Source of the DNA: Flavobacterium frigoritolerans
GTDB lineage: Bacteria; Bacteroidota; Bacteroidia; Flavobacteriales; Flavobacteriaceae
Reading direction: 5' to 3'
DNA: 64,000 nucleotides
Assembly: GCF_025847275.1 (NCBI RefSeq)
Contig: NZ_JAOZEV010000005.1
Coordinates: 1-64,000, forward strand
The position numbers and the translations under genes are program-made. Positions 52,049-62,064 of this stretch are shown piece by piece. The notes below the pieces were generated by a model that was given only the letters and a program-made list of their open reading frames with translations, had not been told where the DNA came from and did not search any database. The first letter of the stretch is position 1, and each line of letters starts with the position of its first letter.

Positions 52049-52226
52049 GATAATTAAGGATAAATGATAAAATTGTCCAGAACCATATGCTGGCTGGACT
52101 TAAAAAAATTTGAAGACATCCTAATTATTCGAAAAATAAAAATAGGACTAGGCAGAAACTATCATAGCGTAGTGTTTTTTTGAGATGATAAATATAAGAA
52201 GAATTATTATTTAATTTAGAAAAAAT

Positions 52227-53426
52227 CTAATCCAGCAATTTTACACTTACGCGTGTACTTGCTATTAATGAAGCTATAAATCCAAGTGAAAAAATAGTTC
52301 CTAAAACAATAAATACGTTTTCAAGAGTAAAAACAACAGGGAAAGCTAGTGTCGAAGTAATCATTATAAGCTCATATTGTTGTTGCAATAAAACTAGGAT
52401 AACACCCAGCACAAGACCTATCAAACCTCCAAATACACTTAGTAAAGTTCCCTGCAGTAAGAATATTTTTCGCAAATCTTTAATTTCCGTTCCTAGATTA
52501 AAAAGCGTTTTCAAGTTGCTTTTTTTATCCAAAATCATCATAATTAATGCTCCTATCAGGTTAAAAAGGGCTACAATAATTACCAACGTAAATATTAAAT
52601 AAACTGCAATATTTTCGGTATTAAGCATTTTATACAAAGACGCATTAAGTTGTGCTCTGTTTTTTGTAGTAACTTTATTATTGAATATTGTTTGTAATTG
52701 TGAATCAATTTTTGATTCGTTTGCATTTGGTTTTAACTTAAATTCGATTCCAGAAATCTGATTGGGTTTATACTCCAATAATTCCTGAACTAAACCTAAA
52801 TCAGCAAAAACATATTTAGAATCTAAATCTTCACTTATCGAATATATTCCTACTGGCAATACATCTGTTTTACTAAACGCTTCTTCTGGATTTTCGATAG
52901 TTCCTTTTCCTGGTTTGGGTGCAAACACCTGCAATGGATTCTCAAAATCCAATATTCCCATCGAAAAGTTTTTGGAAATCCCATAACCTACAACAACCTG
53001 ATACGTATCAGGTTTTAACCATTGCCCGTTAAAGAGTTTTTTTCTAATATCATTTACAACTGGATAATTACGATCAACTCCTTTTAAATAAGTAACCTGT
53101 TGTTTTCCATTAAAAATAAACAAAACCCGTTCTTCTATTATTTTCGTGTACGAAGCAATCCCATCGATTTTTTTAATTTGAGTATCCTGATCAGGAGCAA
53201 CCATAAATGATTTTCCATAGGTACTTTCAATTTTTAAATCAGGGTCTATTTCATTTGTAAAAGAAAGACTGAATACTTTTAATCCGCTAAAAACGGATAA
53301 AACCACAAACAAAGCCATTGTACCAACAATTATTCCAAGGCTGGCAATACGATTTATGATATTAATAGCATTGTTTTTACTCTTGCTAAAAATATACCTT
53401 TTGGCTATGTAAAGGGGAAAGTTCAA
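52227..53426 (-). CDS. FtsX/LolCE-like ABC transporter permease
   Basis: 399 residues: an N-terminal helix (about 25-45, IASLGIIVGTMALFVVLSVFSGL), a large periplasmic domain (about 50-265) and three C-terminal helices with NLIGALIMMILDKKSNLKTLFNLG, the FtsX-domain signature. Related permeases move lipoproteins (LolC/E) or act on the cell envelope. No ATPase gene is adjacent, so its partner is elsewhere. One base separates it from rbfA upstream, an arrangement I recall in Flavobacteriia. Confidence 0.9.
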   Translation of the reverse strand: MNFPLYIAKRYIFSKSKNNAINIINRIASLGIIVGTMALFVVLSVFSGLKVFSLSFTNEIDPDLKIESTYGKSFMVAPDQDTQIKKIDGIASYTKIIEERVLFIFNGKQQVTYLKGVDRNYPVVNDIRKKLFNGQWLKPDTYQVVVGYGISKNFSMGILDFENPLQVFAPKPGKGTIENPEEAFSKTDVLPVGIYSISEDLDSKYVFADLGLVQELLEYKPNQISGIEFKLKPNANESKIDSQLQTIFNNKVTTKNRAQLNASLYKMLNTENIAVYLIFTLVIIVALFNLIGALIMMILDKKSNLKTLFNLGTEIKDLRKIFLLQGTLLSVFGGLIGLVLGVILVLLQQQYELIMITSTLAFPVVFTLENVFIVLGTIFSLGFIASLIASTRVSVKLLD

Positions 53427-53427
53427 G

Positions 53428-53820
53428 CTATGATTTTCTTCTTTTTTCTAAAAGATCACGATTTTCTATTGGGTTATCTCTATTTGCTAAAGCATTGTCT
53501 ATTTTCTCAATATAGTCTAATGAGTCATCTATAAAAAACACTAAGTTGGGTACTTTACGTAATTGCAAACGTACGCGTTGTGATAGATCATGTTTTATCA
53601 AAGTCGAATTTGACTTAATTGCTTCCAATGTTTCTTTGGCTTTCTCCTGAGGAAAAATACTTAAATATACTGTTGCCACGGATAAATCTGTAGTTACGCT
53701 AACTTTGGATACTGAAATTATCAAATTATTAATTCCATTTTTTCTCACTTCACCTTGCAAAATATCAACCAAATCCTTTTGGATGACACCGCCTATTTTT
53801 TTCTGTCTATTTGTTTCCAT
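53428..53820 (-). CDS. rbfA: ribosome-binding factor A
   Basis: 30S maturation factor binding near the 16S rRNA 5' helix. 130 residues with the KH-like fold: INNLIISVSKVSVTTDLSVATVYLSIFP and LRKVPNLVFFIDDSLDYIEKIDN, the Ala-x-Gly/Asn kink region present in altered form. Length is typical. It is transcribed with the FtsX-like permease downstream. Confidence 0.95.
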   Translation of the reverse strand: METNRQKKIGGVIQKDLVDILQGEVRKNGINNLIISVSKVSVTTDLSVATVYLSIFPQEKAKETLEAIKSNSTLIKHDLSQRVRLQLRKVPNLVFFIDDSLDYIEKIDNALANRDNPIENRDLLEKRRKS

Positions 53821-54049
53821 AGTGCAAAAATACTATTTTAAATTTCAATCGATACATTTTCAAATGAACAATAAGATCATTTTTATATTCTTATTTCCTT
53901 TAGCACAAATTTCGGTACTCTTTTTTAATAAAAAACCAAAATTGAGATAATTATTCACTCATTACTTCTTTTTAGTAAGATGATAAAAATCATGTTTTTT
54001 ATAAGAAATATTCTACATCTTTAATAAAGAAATAACAACACAATATATT

Positions 54050-54469
54050 ATGAAAAAGAGAGAACCAATCAGTCATATAATGACTAAAACTGTAGTAACT
54101 GCAAATGAAAATGACGGTTTAAGAAAAGTAGTCGAAAAACTCCGAAAAAATACCATTAGACACATTCCTATCGTTCGGGGTAAAGAAGTCATTGGTATTA
54201 TAAGCCGTACAGATATAAACCGATTAACTTTTGGTGCTTTATTCGAAGGACAAGAAGGAGCCGATGAAGCTATTCTGGATATGCTTACAATTACTCAAGT
54301 AATGACATCAAAACCCATGACAGTATCATCGGATACAATTATTAGAGATTTGGCTGAAATTTTTGTGAAAGAAGAATTTCACGCTTTGCCTGTAGTTGAT
54401 AATGGTGAACTCAAGGGTATTGTTACTACAACCGATGTTGTAAGATATTTTTTAGAACAATACGATTAA
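54050..54469 (+). CDS. CBS-domain pair protein
   Basis: 139 residues, two CBS modules (about 8-60 and 80-135: ISHIMTKTVVTANENDGLRKVVEKL, ITQVMTSKPMTVSSDTIIRDLAEIF). CBS pairs bind AMP, ATP or S-adenosyl-methionine and regulate partner proteins; none is fused here. It is transcribed alone, convergent with the EnvC-like gene. Confidence 0.9.
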   Translation: MKKREPISHIMTKTVVTANENDGLRKVVEKLRKNTIRHIPIVRGKEVIGIISRTDINRLTFGALFEGQEGADEAILDMLTITQVMTSKPMTVSSDTIIRDLAEIFVKEEFHALPVVDNGELKGIVTTTDVVRYFLEQYD

Positions 54470-54486
54470 ATCAAATACAACATATA

Positions 54487-54513
54487 AAAAAACGGGACAC
54501 TAAGTCCCGTTTT
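54487..54513. terminator. bidirectional terminator between CBS and EnvC-like genes
   Basis: AAAACGGGAC and GTCCCGTTTT pair over 10 bp around ACTAA (54489-54513). Confidence 0.85.
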
Positions 54514-54516
54514 CTA

Positions 54517-55764
54517 TTACATATTATACAACCAGCTTTGCGGATTGTTATACGTTGTGTTTTGAAGTATTGAGAACTTAATAGTTGTTTTTCCAGTTTC
54601 TCCACTAGTTCTAATCTTACCTATATTTTGTTTGATGCTTACTTTTTCTCCTTTACTTACAGATACTGAACTTAAGTTTTGATACACTGTAAAATAATCT
54701 CCATGCTGAATCATTACTGCTTTATTTATTGGCGATAATACCATAACACTCGATACAACCCCTTCAAAAACCGCTCTTGCATTTGAACCCGATTCAGTCG
54801 TAATTTCGACACCACTATTATGAATTACCAATGTACTATAAATAGGATGCGGCTGATCACCAAAGCCCAATGAAACAAATCCTTTTTCTACTGGCCAAGG
54901 TAATTTCCCTCTGTTGGCTTTAAAGTCAGCAGCAAGTATTTTTGCTTCAGCAGTTAATGCAATTTTTGTATCCGATACAGCAGCAACCGATTTTGTTCCT
55001 GTCGCTTTTTCTTTTTCGGCAGCAGCCTTACGGTTTGCAGCAGCAATAGCTTCACGAATTAAGCGGTCAATTTGTCTATCAATTCTTTTTGCTTCCTGTT
55101 GTTTGCTTTTGGTATCGGCAATAATTTTGTTTTTATCCTTTTTAATCGAGTTAACTAGTTTTTGTTGCTCTTTCTTTTCTACTTCTAATGCAATGCGTTC
55201 CTTTTCATTTTCGGCAATTATTTTTCTCTTCACTTGTCTTTGTCCGTCTAGCTTTGCATTATAATCGGATAATTGAAGTGATTTTGACTGAATTTCTTCT
55301 CCTTGATTTTTTCTGAAATTTGTATATTGTTTCATATACTGTGCTCTTTTGTATGCTTGCAGAAAACTCTCCGAAGACAACAAGAACATTGCTCTGCTTT
55401 GCTCAGAACGGCTTTTATAAGACTTAAGAATCATCTTGGCATAATCTGCTTTTAATACCTCTAACTCTTTCTTAAGTTTATTAATTTTTGTTTGATTAAT
55501 ATACATATCATTACTCAAAAGCTTCGTTTGCTTTTCGGTAGTATTGATTAGCTTTTCTTTAAGCTTAATTTTATTAGACTGAACAATGTAAACATTCACT
55601 GCAGATTTTTCCTTCTTCTTTACAGATTGTAACATCTTCTCGTTGTCTCTAATTTCTTGTTGAATCTGAGCTTTACGTTGTTCCAGTTTTTCTTGTTGCG
55701 AGTCTTGCGCCCACATAAATGAAGTGGTGCAAATAAAAATTAGGCTTAGGAGAAATTTTGGCAT
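54517..55764 (-). CDS. EnvC-like murein hydrolase activator (M23 domain)
   Basis: 415 residues: signal peptide (MPKFLLSLIFICTTSFMWAQ), a long coiled coil (about 25-250, rich in Lys, Glu and Gln; KRIDRQIDRLIREAIAAANRKAAAEKEKA) and a C-terminal LytM/M23 domain. The zinc-site motifs look degenerate: GVEITTESGSNARAVFEG has no GxH, and HGDYFTVYQNLSSVSV replaces the usual H-x-H. So it probably activates amidases rather than cutting itself, as EnvC does. I start at ATG 55764; an earlier TTG is in frame. Last gene of the minus-strand run from the flippase. Confidence 0.9.
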   Translation of the reverse strand: MPKFLLSLIFICTTSFMWAQDSQQEKLEQRKAQIQQEIRDNEKMLQSVKKKEKSAVNVYIVQSNKIKLKEKLINTTEKQTKLLSNDMYINQTKINKLKKELEVLKADYAKMILKSYKSRSEQSRAMFLLSSESFLQAYKRAQYMKQYTNFRKNQGEEIQSKSLQLSDYNAKLDGQRQVKRKIIAENEKERIALEVEKKEQQKLVNSIKKDKNKIIADTKSKQQEAKRIDRQIDRLIREAIAAANRKAAAEKEKATGTKSVAAVSDTKIALTAEAKILAADFKANRGKLPWPVEKGFVSLGFGDQPHPIYSTLVIHNSGVEITTESGSNARAVFEGVVSSVMVLSPINKAVMIQHGDYFTVYQNLSSVSVSKGEKVSIKQNIGKIRTSGETGKTTIKFSILQNTTYNNPQSWLYNM

Positions 55765-55787
55765 CTTTAAAATATATTTTTGCAAAC

Positions 55788-56567
55788 TTACTTAATTATA
55801 ATTTTTTTATATCCATTTGGAACACTATAAGGAAAAGAAAGTTCTTCATTAAAAGTAATTGTATTGTAATTTAAATTAATTTCTGTTTTCCCTTTTGGCT
55901 GGATAGCTTCTATAGCAATGGTTCTAGGAAGTGTTCCTTGATCAAAAGTTTTGTTATCACCATATGCAATTTGCATCATAATATTCTTTGACGTTTGTGA
56001 AATTTGTTCTTTTTCTAACAAAAACGTATCGGCTTCAAAGAAAAATGATTTTTTAATATCTGTCTCCTTTGCCTCATCTAATCGATATACTCTATCAACT
56101 AACGTTTCGGTATATTTACCTTTCTTCAAGTCATCAATTGCTGCACCTAATAAAAGGTTTTGAACTTTATTAAAATCTAAATCAGTTCCAAGCCATTTAC
56201 TCAAACTACTAAAATCTCCTTCATAATAAGAGCCTCCTATTTTTTCATAATAGCTCACGGAATTTGGCGTAATTAAAGCCTTAGCCATTGTAATACCCAG
56301 AAAACGAATACTTACCAAAATCTGTTCGTCTTTCTTAATTTTTATCTCAGCTGTAACATTCTGACTTTGTTTATCATCAGAATATTTGGCACTGGCTTTA
56401 ATATATAAAGTCGAAAACTGTAATTTATTATTATAATGTCCGTCGATAATTTTATTCGCAGCAATAGGATTTACCTCTTCTTTGTTGTCATTCCCTTGTA
56501 CTGCACTCGATTTCGATTTACACGAAACGATGAAAACGAGTAACAAGATCATTATATATTTCTTCAT
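55788..56567 (-). CDS. DUF4292 lipoprotein
   Basis: 259 residues with lipobox (MILLLVFIVSCKSKSS, Cys at about 16). The DUF4292 domain, LolA/LppX-like in appearance, spans the mature part (LQFSTLYIKASAKYSDDKQSQNVTAEIKIKKDEQILVSIRFLG). Function unknown, envelope-located. Six bases downstream of the TPR gene and 23 bases upstream of the EnvC-like gene, so it is part of one transcript. Confidence 0.9.
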   Translation of the reverse strand: MKKYIMILLLVFIVSCKSKSSAVQGNDNKEEVNPIAANKIIDGHYNNKLQFSTLYIKASAKYSDDKQSQNVTAEIKIKKDEQILVSIRFLGITMAKALITPNSVSYYEKIGGSYYEGDFSSLSKWLGTDLDFNKVQNLLLGAAIDDLKKGKYTETLVDRVYRLDEAKETDIKKSFFFEADTFLLEKEQISQTSKNIMMQIAYGDNKTFDQGTLPRTIAIEAIQPKGKTEINLNYNTITFNEELSFPYSVPNGYKKIIIK

Positions 56568-56573
56568 CAGAAT

Positions 56574-57923
56574 TTACTTTTTTTGTCTTAATAATTGATT
56601 TGCTTTCGCAAAATACGCTTCTTTTTTCTTCATATCCCCTAAACCATTATAAGCTTCTCCTAACTGAATGTTAAAATTTGCTTCTAAAGTCAGATCATCC
56701 ACAACATAATCAAGTCCCATTTCTAAAACGTCTTTTGCCTTTTTAAATTGTTGCAATTGATTATTAGCCAAACCTGAATAAAAATAAAATTGTGGCTGCG
56801 TTGGGAATGTCTCTATCATTACTACCGAACGCTTAGCCATTGGTTCGTATTGTTTGGTTTCGGTGTATGCTTGAAGCAAAAGTAAATTAGTTTCGATATC
56901 TACTTCCGAAGCCGAATTTACCGACAACTCATAGTATTTAACTGCCTGATCAAATTGATTTTTACTGTGATAAAACTTTCCAATTTCTTTTGCGACATCT
57001 ACATTTGGATCATTCTTAAAATAAACAATTGCTTTATCCAAATCTGGTGCAAATTGCGGGTTCTTACTTACGAAAATCAAAAACTCATTTAAGATTCGAT
57101 GCTTTATTTTAGAGTCTATTTTAGAATTTGCTAAAACAACGTTCATTGCCTGAATTGCTTTTTCTGGTTGATTTTGATCTAAATAACTTTTAAAAGAACT
57201 TACTTGCGCCCACTCTGATGTAGGAATTGCCTTTTCTAATTGTTGCGTAATCTGCAGCACTTTGTCAGCATCATTATTCTTTGCGTACAATGTAATCAAA
57301 GCAATATAATTAGACTCTTCTTTTGGATTTTTCTTAATCTGATCAACAAGGTTTTCTATTTCACCATTTTGATATTTTCCTTGTGACAAAATCTGTGCCT
57401 TATATAATTCTCTTTCATCCGATTTTCCAAACTTCTCATTCATTTCATTAATCAACGAAAGCGCTTTGTCTAATTGATTTGTGATCATGTACAATGAAAT
57501 CAGATCATCTTTATACTCCTCATCAAACGGAATAATTTTCTGAATGGTTTCTATTGCCAAAGGATAATTCTTGGTTTGATAACAAACATCATAAATACCC
57601 AACCAAAACCATTTATTATTTGGATTTAACTGCGTCGCTTTTTCAAACGAACTTTGAGCATTTCTATAATCTTTTAAAGACAGATAGTTTTTACCCAATT
57701 CAAAATAAACTGTTGCATCATTAGGTTGAAGCTTCTCACACTTTTGTAAAGCAGTAATTGCTTTATCATAATTTTCGATGCCTTTTTGTAATAACGATTC
57801 ATAAAAAGAGTCCTGAAATTCATTGGTAGCCATAGCAATATCTTCAGGCTCTGTTTGAGCCATTATCGAAGCCTGATTCCCAACCAATGCCATGAATACA
57901 ATTATTAAAACTCTTTTTTTCAT
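56574..57923 (-). CDS. TPR-repeat periplasmic protein
   Basis: 449 residues: signal peptide (VLIIVFMALVGNQASIMAQ), then about ten tetratricopeptide repeats (ATVYFELGKNYLSLKDYRNAQSSFEKATQLNPNNKWFWLG, FDQAVKYYELSV, EANFNIQLGEAYNGLGD). A protein-interaction scaffold in the envelope; partners are probably the following DUF4292 and EnvC-like products. Confidence 0.9.
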   Translation of the reverse strand: MKKRVLIIVFMALVGNQASIMAQTEPEDIAMATNEFQDSFYESLLQKGIENYDKAITALQKCEKLQPNDATVYFELGKNYLSLKDYRNAQSSFEKATQLNPNNKWFWLGIYDVCYQTKNYPLAIETIQKIIPFDEEYKDDLISLYMITNQLDKALSLINEMNEKFGKSDERELYKAQILSQGKYQNGEIENLVDQIKKNPKEESNYIALITLYAKNNDADKVLQITQQLEKAIPTSEWAQVSSFKSYLDQNQPEKAIQAMNVVLANSKIDSKIKHRILNEFLIFVSKNPQFAPDLDKAIVYFKNDPNVDVAKEIGKFYHSKNQFDQAVKYYELSVNSASEVDIETNLLLLQAYTETKQYEPMAKRSVVMIETFPTQPQFYFYSGLANNQLQQFKKAKDVLEMGLDYVVDDLTLEANFNIQLGEAYNGLGDMKKKEAYFAKANQLLRQKK

Positions 57924-57969
57924 TTTTATTATTGATTTAAGTAAAAACGAACCCTTTTAAACTTTTTAT

Positions 57970-58986
57970 TTATTCTAAAACCGAATAATCACCAATGCTA
58001 ATACTTGTAAACTTACCGTCATAACTAACGTGGTTTCCTATCATCGCATTATCTAAATCAGCATTTTTTATTTGAGTATAGGTTTGCACCAAACTATTTT
58101 TAATCGTGCTATCTATTACATGGCATCCTTTTCCTAAAGATACATTTGGACCTACAGTTGCATTTTTCAATACTACATTTTCACCAATATAACAGGGCGG
58201 AATAATTGTAGTATTTTCCAATTTCACATCATAATCAACTAAATGTTCTCCATCATTATGCAAAAATCCTAACATTCTAGAGTTGGTTTCAACAGTAACA
58301 TCTTTATTACCACAATCCATCCATTCGTCAACGCTACCCGTTTTAAAAACTTTTCCGTTGGCCATCATGGCTTTAATACCATCATTAATTTGATATTCAC
58401 CACCGTTTTGAATGTTATTATCTAAAACTATTTGTAGCTCCTTTTTAAGAATCTCTATTTCCTTAAAGTAGTATATTCCAATAACTGCTAAATCACTTAC
58501 AAACTCTTTTGGCTTCTCGACCAATTCTGTGATTTCATTATTAGCATTTAACTTAACTACTCCAAACGCTTCTGGCTGCTCTACTTGTTTTACCCAAATT
58601 ACTGCATCAGCTTCTGGATCTAACTCAAAATCTGCTCTAATTAAAGTATCTGCATAAGCAATTACTGCTGGTCCTGATAAAGATTCTTTGGCACACATAA
58701 TTGCATGCCCTGTACCTAATGGCAAATCTTGACGATATATAGATGCTTTAGCCCCCAAACTTTGTGCTAATTCTTGTAAGCTTGATACAACATCTTCGCC
58801 AAAAAAAGCTTCGTCTCCTAATATAAATGCTACCTCTTCAATGGGTTCTTTAAGTATTTTCGCTATATCCTCCACCAATCGATGCACAATTGATTTTCCT
58901 GCAACAGGAATTAATGGTTTAGGAATTGTTAAAGTATGTGGTCTTAGTCTAGATCCACGACCCGCCATTGGAACGATTATTTTCAT
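57970..58986 (-). CDS. sugar-phosphate nucleotidyltransferase (glucose-1-phosphate thymidylyltransferase-like)
   Basis: Joins a sugar 1-phosphate to a nucleotide. 338 residues: the GxG-R loop MAGRGSRLRPHTLTIPKPLIPVAGKSIVHRLVE at the N terminus, DxD-like AYADTLIRADFEL, and a C-terminal left-handed-helix tail (about 245-335, hexapeptide repeats NTTIIPPCYIGENVVLKNATVGPNVSLGKG). The tail is usual for GlmU/UDP-sugar pyrophosphorylase relatives. Substrate uncertain. Followed by the TPR gene 46 bp on. Confidence 0.9.
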   Translation of the reverse strand: MKIIVPMAGRGSRLRPHTLTIPKPLIPVAGKSIVHRLVEDIAKILKEPIEEVAFILGDEAFFGEDVVSSLQELAQSLGAKASIYRQDLPLGTGHAIMCAKESLSGPAVIAYADTLIRADFELDPEADAVIWVKQVEQPEAFGVVKLNANNEITELVEKPKEFVSDLAVIGIYYFKEIEILKKELQIVLDNNIQNGGEYQINDGIKAMMANGKVFKTGSVDEWMDCGNKDVTVETNSRMLGFLHNDGEHLVDYDVKLENTTIIPPCYIGENVVLKNATVGPNVSLGKGCHVIDSTIKNSLVQTYTQIKNADLDNAMIGNHVSYDGKFTSISIGDYSVLE

Positions 58987-58997
58987 CTTTTATTTTT

Positions 58998-59042
58998 TAT
59001 TTACCGCAAAGTTCACAAAGGTTTTACGCAAAGTTCGCTAAG
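58998..59042. repeat. CGCAAAGTT-type dispersed repeat
   Basis: CCGCAAAGTTCACAAAGG-TTTTA-CGCAAAGTTCGCTAAG: the phrase CGCAAAGTTCxCxAAG occurs twice in tandem, in the 150-bp spacer between the nucleotidyltransferase and dut. I recognise it as an intergenic repeat type common in Flavobacterium. Confidence 0.55.
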
Positions 59043-59136
59043 CTATATTCATTTAATTTTAAGAGTGTAAAGTGAATTACATTAGTTATTCAATTACACA
59101 ATATATAAACTGATTACTTAAAACTGCAACTGATAA

Positions 59137-59571
59137 CTACTTCACTCCTGTACTACCAAAACCACCTTCTCCTCTTGAAGTTTCAGAAAGTTCGTTAACT
59201 TCAACCCATTCGGCTCTTTCATGCTTGGCAATAATAAGTTGCGCAATTCTTTCTCCATTTTCAATCACAAAAGCTTCATTGGATAAATTTACTAAAATTA
59301 CTCCTATCTCACCTCTATAATCAGCATCTACAGTTCCTGGAGAGTTTAATACTGTTACTCCTTTTTTAGCTGCCAATCCACTTCTTGGTCGCACTTGTGC
59401 TTCGTAGCCAATTGGTAATTCAATAAAAAGTCCCGTTTTAACGATTGTTCTTTCTAAAGGGTTTAATGTTATTGGCTCAGATAAATTAGCACGTAAATCC
59501 ATTCCTGCCGAAGCTATTGTTTCGTAGTTAGGTAAAGCGTGTTGTGATTTGTTGATAATATTAATCGTCAT
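59137..59571 (-). CDS. dut: dUTP diphosphatase
   Basis: Breaks dUTP to dUMP and pyrophosphate. 144 residues with all five motifs: AGMDLRANL (1), [11 protein letters not shown] (2), [17 protein letters not shown] (3), [13 protein letters not shown] (4), and the C-terminal GEGGFGSTG (5). The protein is full length, so a functional trimer is expected. Lies between the flippase and the nucleotidyltransferase on the same strand. Confidence 0.96.
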   Translation of the reverse strand: MTINIINKSQHALPNYETIASAGMDLRANLSEPITLNPLERTIVKTGLFIELPIGYEAQVRPRSGLAAKKGVTVLNSPGTVDADYRGEIGVILVNLSNEAFVIENGERIAQLIIAKHERAEWVEVNELSETSRGEGGFGSTGVK

Positions 59572-59609
59572 TGTTATATTTTTAAAGCTAATTGTAAATT
59601 TTAAAATTG

Positions 59610-61070
59610 TTATTTTTTACTAAGTATTCCCTTTATTGTATCCTTTTCGTTATGGTAAACGAAGTAAATAAACAGAAGAAATAAAGGAATACCCACAAAG
59701 TAGTTTTCCCTGAATCCATAAAAAGAAATAATCGAGAATACAATCGAAATTCCTAAATAGGATCCGATTTTCTTCATATCGTAAGGTATAGGATAATACT
59801 TGTTTCCTAAAATATATGAAATAAGCATCATGCTTCCGTATGCAGAAATCGTTGCAATTGCCGATCCGTAGTAACTGTACTTTGGAATCAGTAAATAGTT
59901 TAGGACTAAGGTTAATATTGCTCCAACTATCGATATATAAGCACCGATTTTTGTTTTATCTGTTAGCTTATACCAAACCGACAAATTATTGTAAATGCCT
60001 AAGAAAAAGTTAGCCAGAATGATCAATGGAACCACTTTCATAGCTTCCCAATAACTTTTATTCTCTAATAGAAGTAATTTTAAAATATCTGCAAAAACAA
60101 TTACACCCAACAAAATCAAAGAGCCTAAAATCACAAAATACTTTGTAATTACGGCATACGTTTGAGGCGCATTTTCATTTTTGGCATGACTAAAAAAGAA
60201 AGGCTCAATTCCTAATCTAAATGCTGTGGCGAATAACACCATAAACAATCCCAATTTATAACATGCGGAATAAGCTCCAACCTCTGACTTTGCAATATTT
60301 TCTGGTAATAAATAACCCAACAAGATTTTATCGAAATGTTCATTAACCGCAAAAGCAAGTCCTGCCACCAAAATTGGTAAGCCATACTTCATCATTTTTT
60401 TCCATAGTATAGGATCAAATTTTCGTCCAAGCGAAAGATAATTTGGAGATAATACTATAAAAGTAGCTAAACTCGCAAGCAGGTTTGCAATGAAAATATA
60501 AGCTATCTGGAAATTTTCAACATATAAATTATCCCAAACTGAGTTAGGATTTTCTGCTGCAAGCGTCGGTAAGTACATCAAGAAGAAAATATTCAGAACA
60601 AGATTAACTATTACATTTCCAATCTTTATTGCTGCATAAACCATTGGACGCTGATTGGCGCGAAGTTTAGAAAATGGCACTAAAACCAAGGCATCCAAAA
60701 CTAAAATCCAAACAGAATAGGTAACAAACTGTACATCGACTTCAGCAAGAGTCGCGAGTGTGTTTCTAAAAATTAATGCCGCAAAAAGAAAAATAATTGA
60801 GGACCAAAAAATAGAAATTGTAGAAGTAGCAATTACATTTTTCTTATCTGGTTCAGAATTATAAAACCTAAAAAAGGCCGTTTCCATTCCGTAAGAAAGA
60901 ACTACGTTAAAGAAAACCATCCACGACAACACAATAGAAACTTCTCCATATTCGGCAGTTGGCAAAATGCCTGTGTATAGTCGTACTAATAAAAAACTCA
61001 GCATTCGAGGCAGTACAGTTGCAAGCCCGTAAATAGCTGTCTGTTTAAAAAGATTTTTATATAATCCCAA
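59610..61070 (-). CDS. polysaccharide/lipopolysaccharide flippase (Wzx type)
   Basis: 486 residues, about 12-14 hydrophobic helices; N-terminal [34 protein letters not shown] is typical of MOP-superfamily polysaccharide flippases. Moves lipid-linked sugars across the inner membrane. It begins the minus-strand run that continues with dut (38 bp gap) and a nucleotidyltransferase, so glycan precursor export is the theme, but no glycosyltransferases are adjacent. Confidence 0.92.
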   Translation of the reverse strand: MGLYKNLFKQTAIYGLATVLPRMLSFLLVRLYTGILPTAEYGEVSIVLSWMVFFNVVLSYGMETAFFRFYNSEPDKKNVIATSTISIFWSSIIFLFAALIFRNTLATLAEVDVQFVTYSVWILVLDALVLVPFSKLRANQRPMVYAAIKIGNVIVNLVLNIFFLMYLPTLAAENPNSVWDNLYVENFQIAYIFIANLLASLATFIVLSPNYLSLGRKFDPILWKKMMKYGLPILVAGLAFAVNEHFDKILLGYLLPENIAKSEVGAYSACYKLGLFMVLFATAFRLGIEPFFFSHAKNENAPQTYAVITKYFVILGSLILLGVIVFADILKLLLLENKSYWEAMKVVPLIILANFFLGIYNNLSVWYKLTDKTKIGAYISIVGAILTLVLNYLLIPKYSYYGSAIATISAYGSMMLISYILGNKYYPIPYDMKKIGSYLGISIVFSIISFYGFRENYFVGIPLFLLFIYFVYHNEKDTIKGILSKK

Positions 61071-61169
61071 AATAATTGTAGTGATAAAATTTATAAAACA
61101 AAAATAACTAATTCTTTTGTTTAATATCGTTTTTGTTGATTCAATAAGAAAATGTTGTGCTCTTTTATA

Positions 61170-61613
61170 TTAAGTCAGCTTATTTTCATCTAATATTTTT
61201 ACAAAATGAAACCCCTTTGGGCCATAACCTTGATTATAATAGAAACGATGAGCTGCAAAATTAGAAGTAAAAGCATCTAAAACAATATTAGAACACCCTA
61301 AATCAAGTGCTTTTTTCTCAATATAATCTGTCAACAATTTTCCAATTCCTTTTGAACGATGATCAGGATGCACGACAAAATTATCAATCTCAAGATATTT
61401 TCCCGACCACAATTTCGTAGAAGACCAGCAACCCGTAATTCCTAAACAAACATCGTTTTCAAAAACAGCAATTTGAGTATAATTATGAGGAACCATTTCC
61501 GAAAGATATTGTTCATATTTATCCAAACCCAAATTAGGATATAAATACTGCATGGTATCAATTTGAGCAACCATTTCGGCAATTGTAGTAAGTTCTTTGA
61601 TTATAAATTGCAT
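61170..61613 (-). CDS. GNAT family N-acetyltransferase
   Basis: 147 residues with the acetyl-CoA site VVHPDHRSKGIGKLLTDYIEKKA and the C-terminal LDAFTSNFAAHRFYYNQGYG. Substrate unknown. I start at MQFIIKEL (61613); the frame is open 11 codons further but without support. Transcribed toward the flippase, 99 bp before it. Confidence 0.88.
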   Translation of the reverse strand: MQFIIKELTTIAEMVAQIDTMQYLYPNLGLDKYEQYLSEMVPHNYTQIAVFENDVCLGITGCWSSTKLWSGKYLEIDNFVVHPDHRSKGIGKLLTDYIEKKALDLGCSNIVLDAFTSNFAAHRFYYNQGYGPKGFHFVKILDENKLT

Positions 61614-62037
61614 AGTAATATAAAAATAGAAGCCAAAATTAATCAAAAAAACCGATTAATACTTAAGGTTGTTATATTCAGAACTCAATAGGAGCTGATT
61701 GTTGATGGGCTATTGTTTTATAATACCGATATAAATGATCGTAAATTAGTAGTTCATACATTCTTTGTTTTGATGTATATTGCCTATTTACCATCATGTG
61801 TATGTGACTCATTAAAAAACTGGACAAAGAAATCGATAACACTACTATTCACAAAAGAAACTATATTAATTGCTTCATTTTTAAAAGCTCAATCACTATC
61901 AAAAATTTAACTAGAATATTGTCCGAATTGGAATCAAAATGAGAAAAAATACACTCTTGTATTTTTTTCTCTATTATAAAGTCATAGTTACTCCAAAATT
62001 GATTTTTTGTTTTTGATGTTTATTTAAAAAAATCAAC
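61614..62037. other. intergenic stretch with no supported gene
   Basis: AT-rich spacer between the subtilase and the GNAT gene. A 66-codon plus-strand frame (61,713-61,910) has no family resemblance and no promoter; nothing else is seen. Confidence 0.6.
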
Positions 62038-62064
62038 ATTCTAGTATTTCATAAACACTAGAAT
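62031..62064 (-). terminator. terminator overlapping the end of the subtilase gene
   Basis: On the minus strand ATTCTAGT (62064-62057) pairs with ACTAGAAT (62045-62038) and is followed by GTTGATTTTTTT. The 5' half of the stem contains the TAG stop codon. Confidence 0.75.

Noticed and set aside
61713..61910. Possible small plus-strand gene of 65 residues
   Set aside because: No family resemblance, no promoter-like sequence, composition like surrounding AT-rich spacer.
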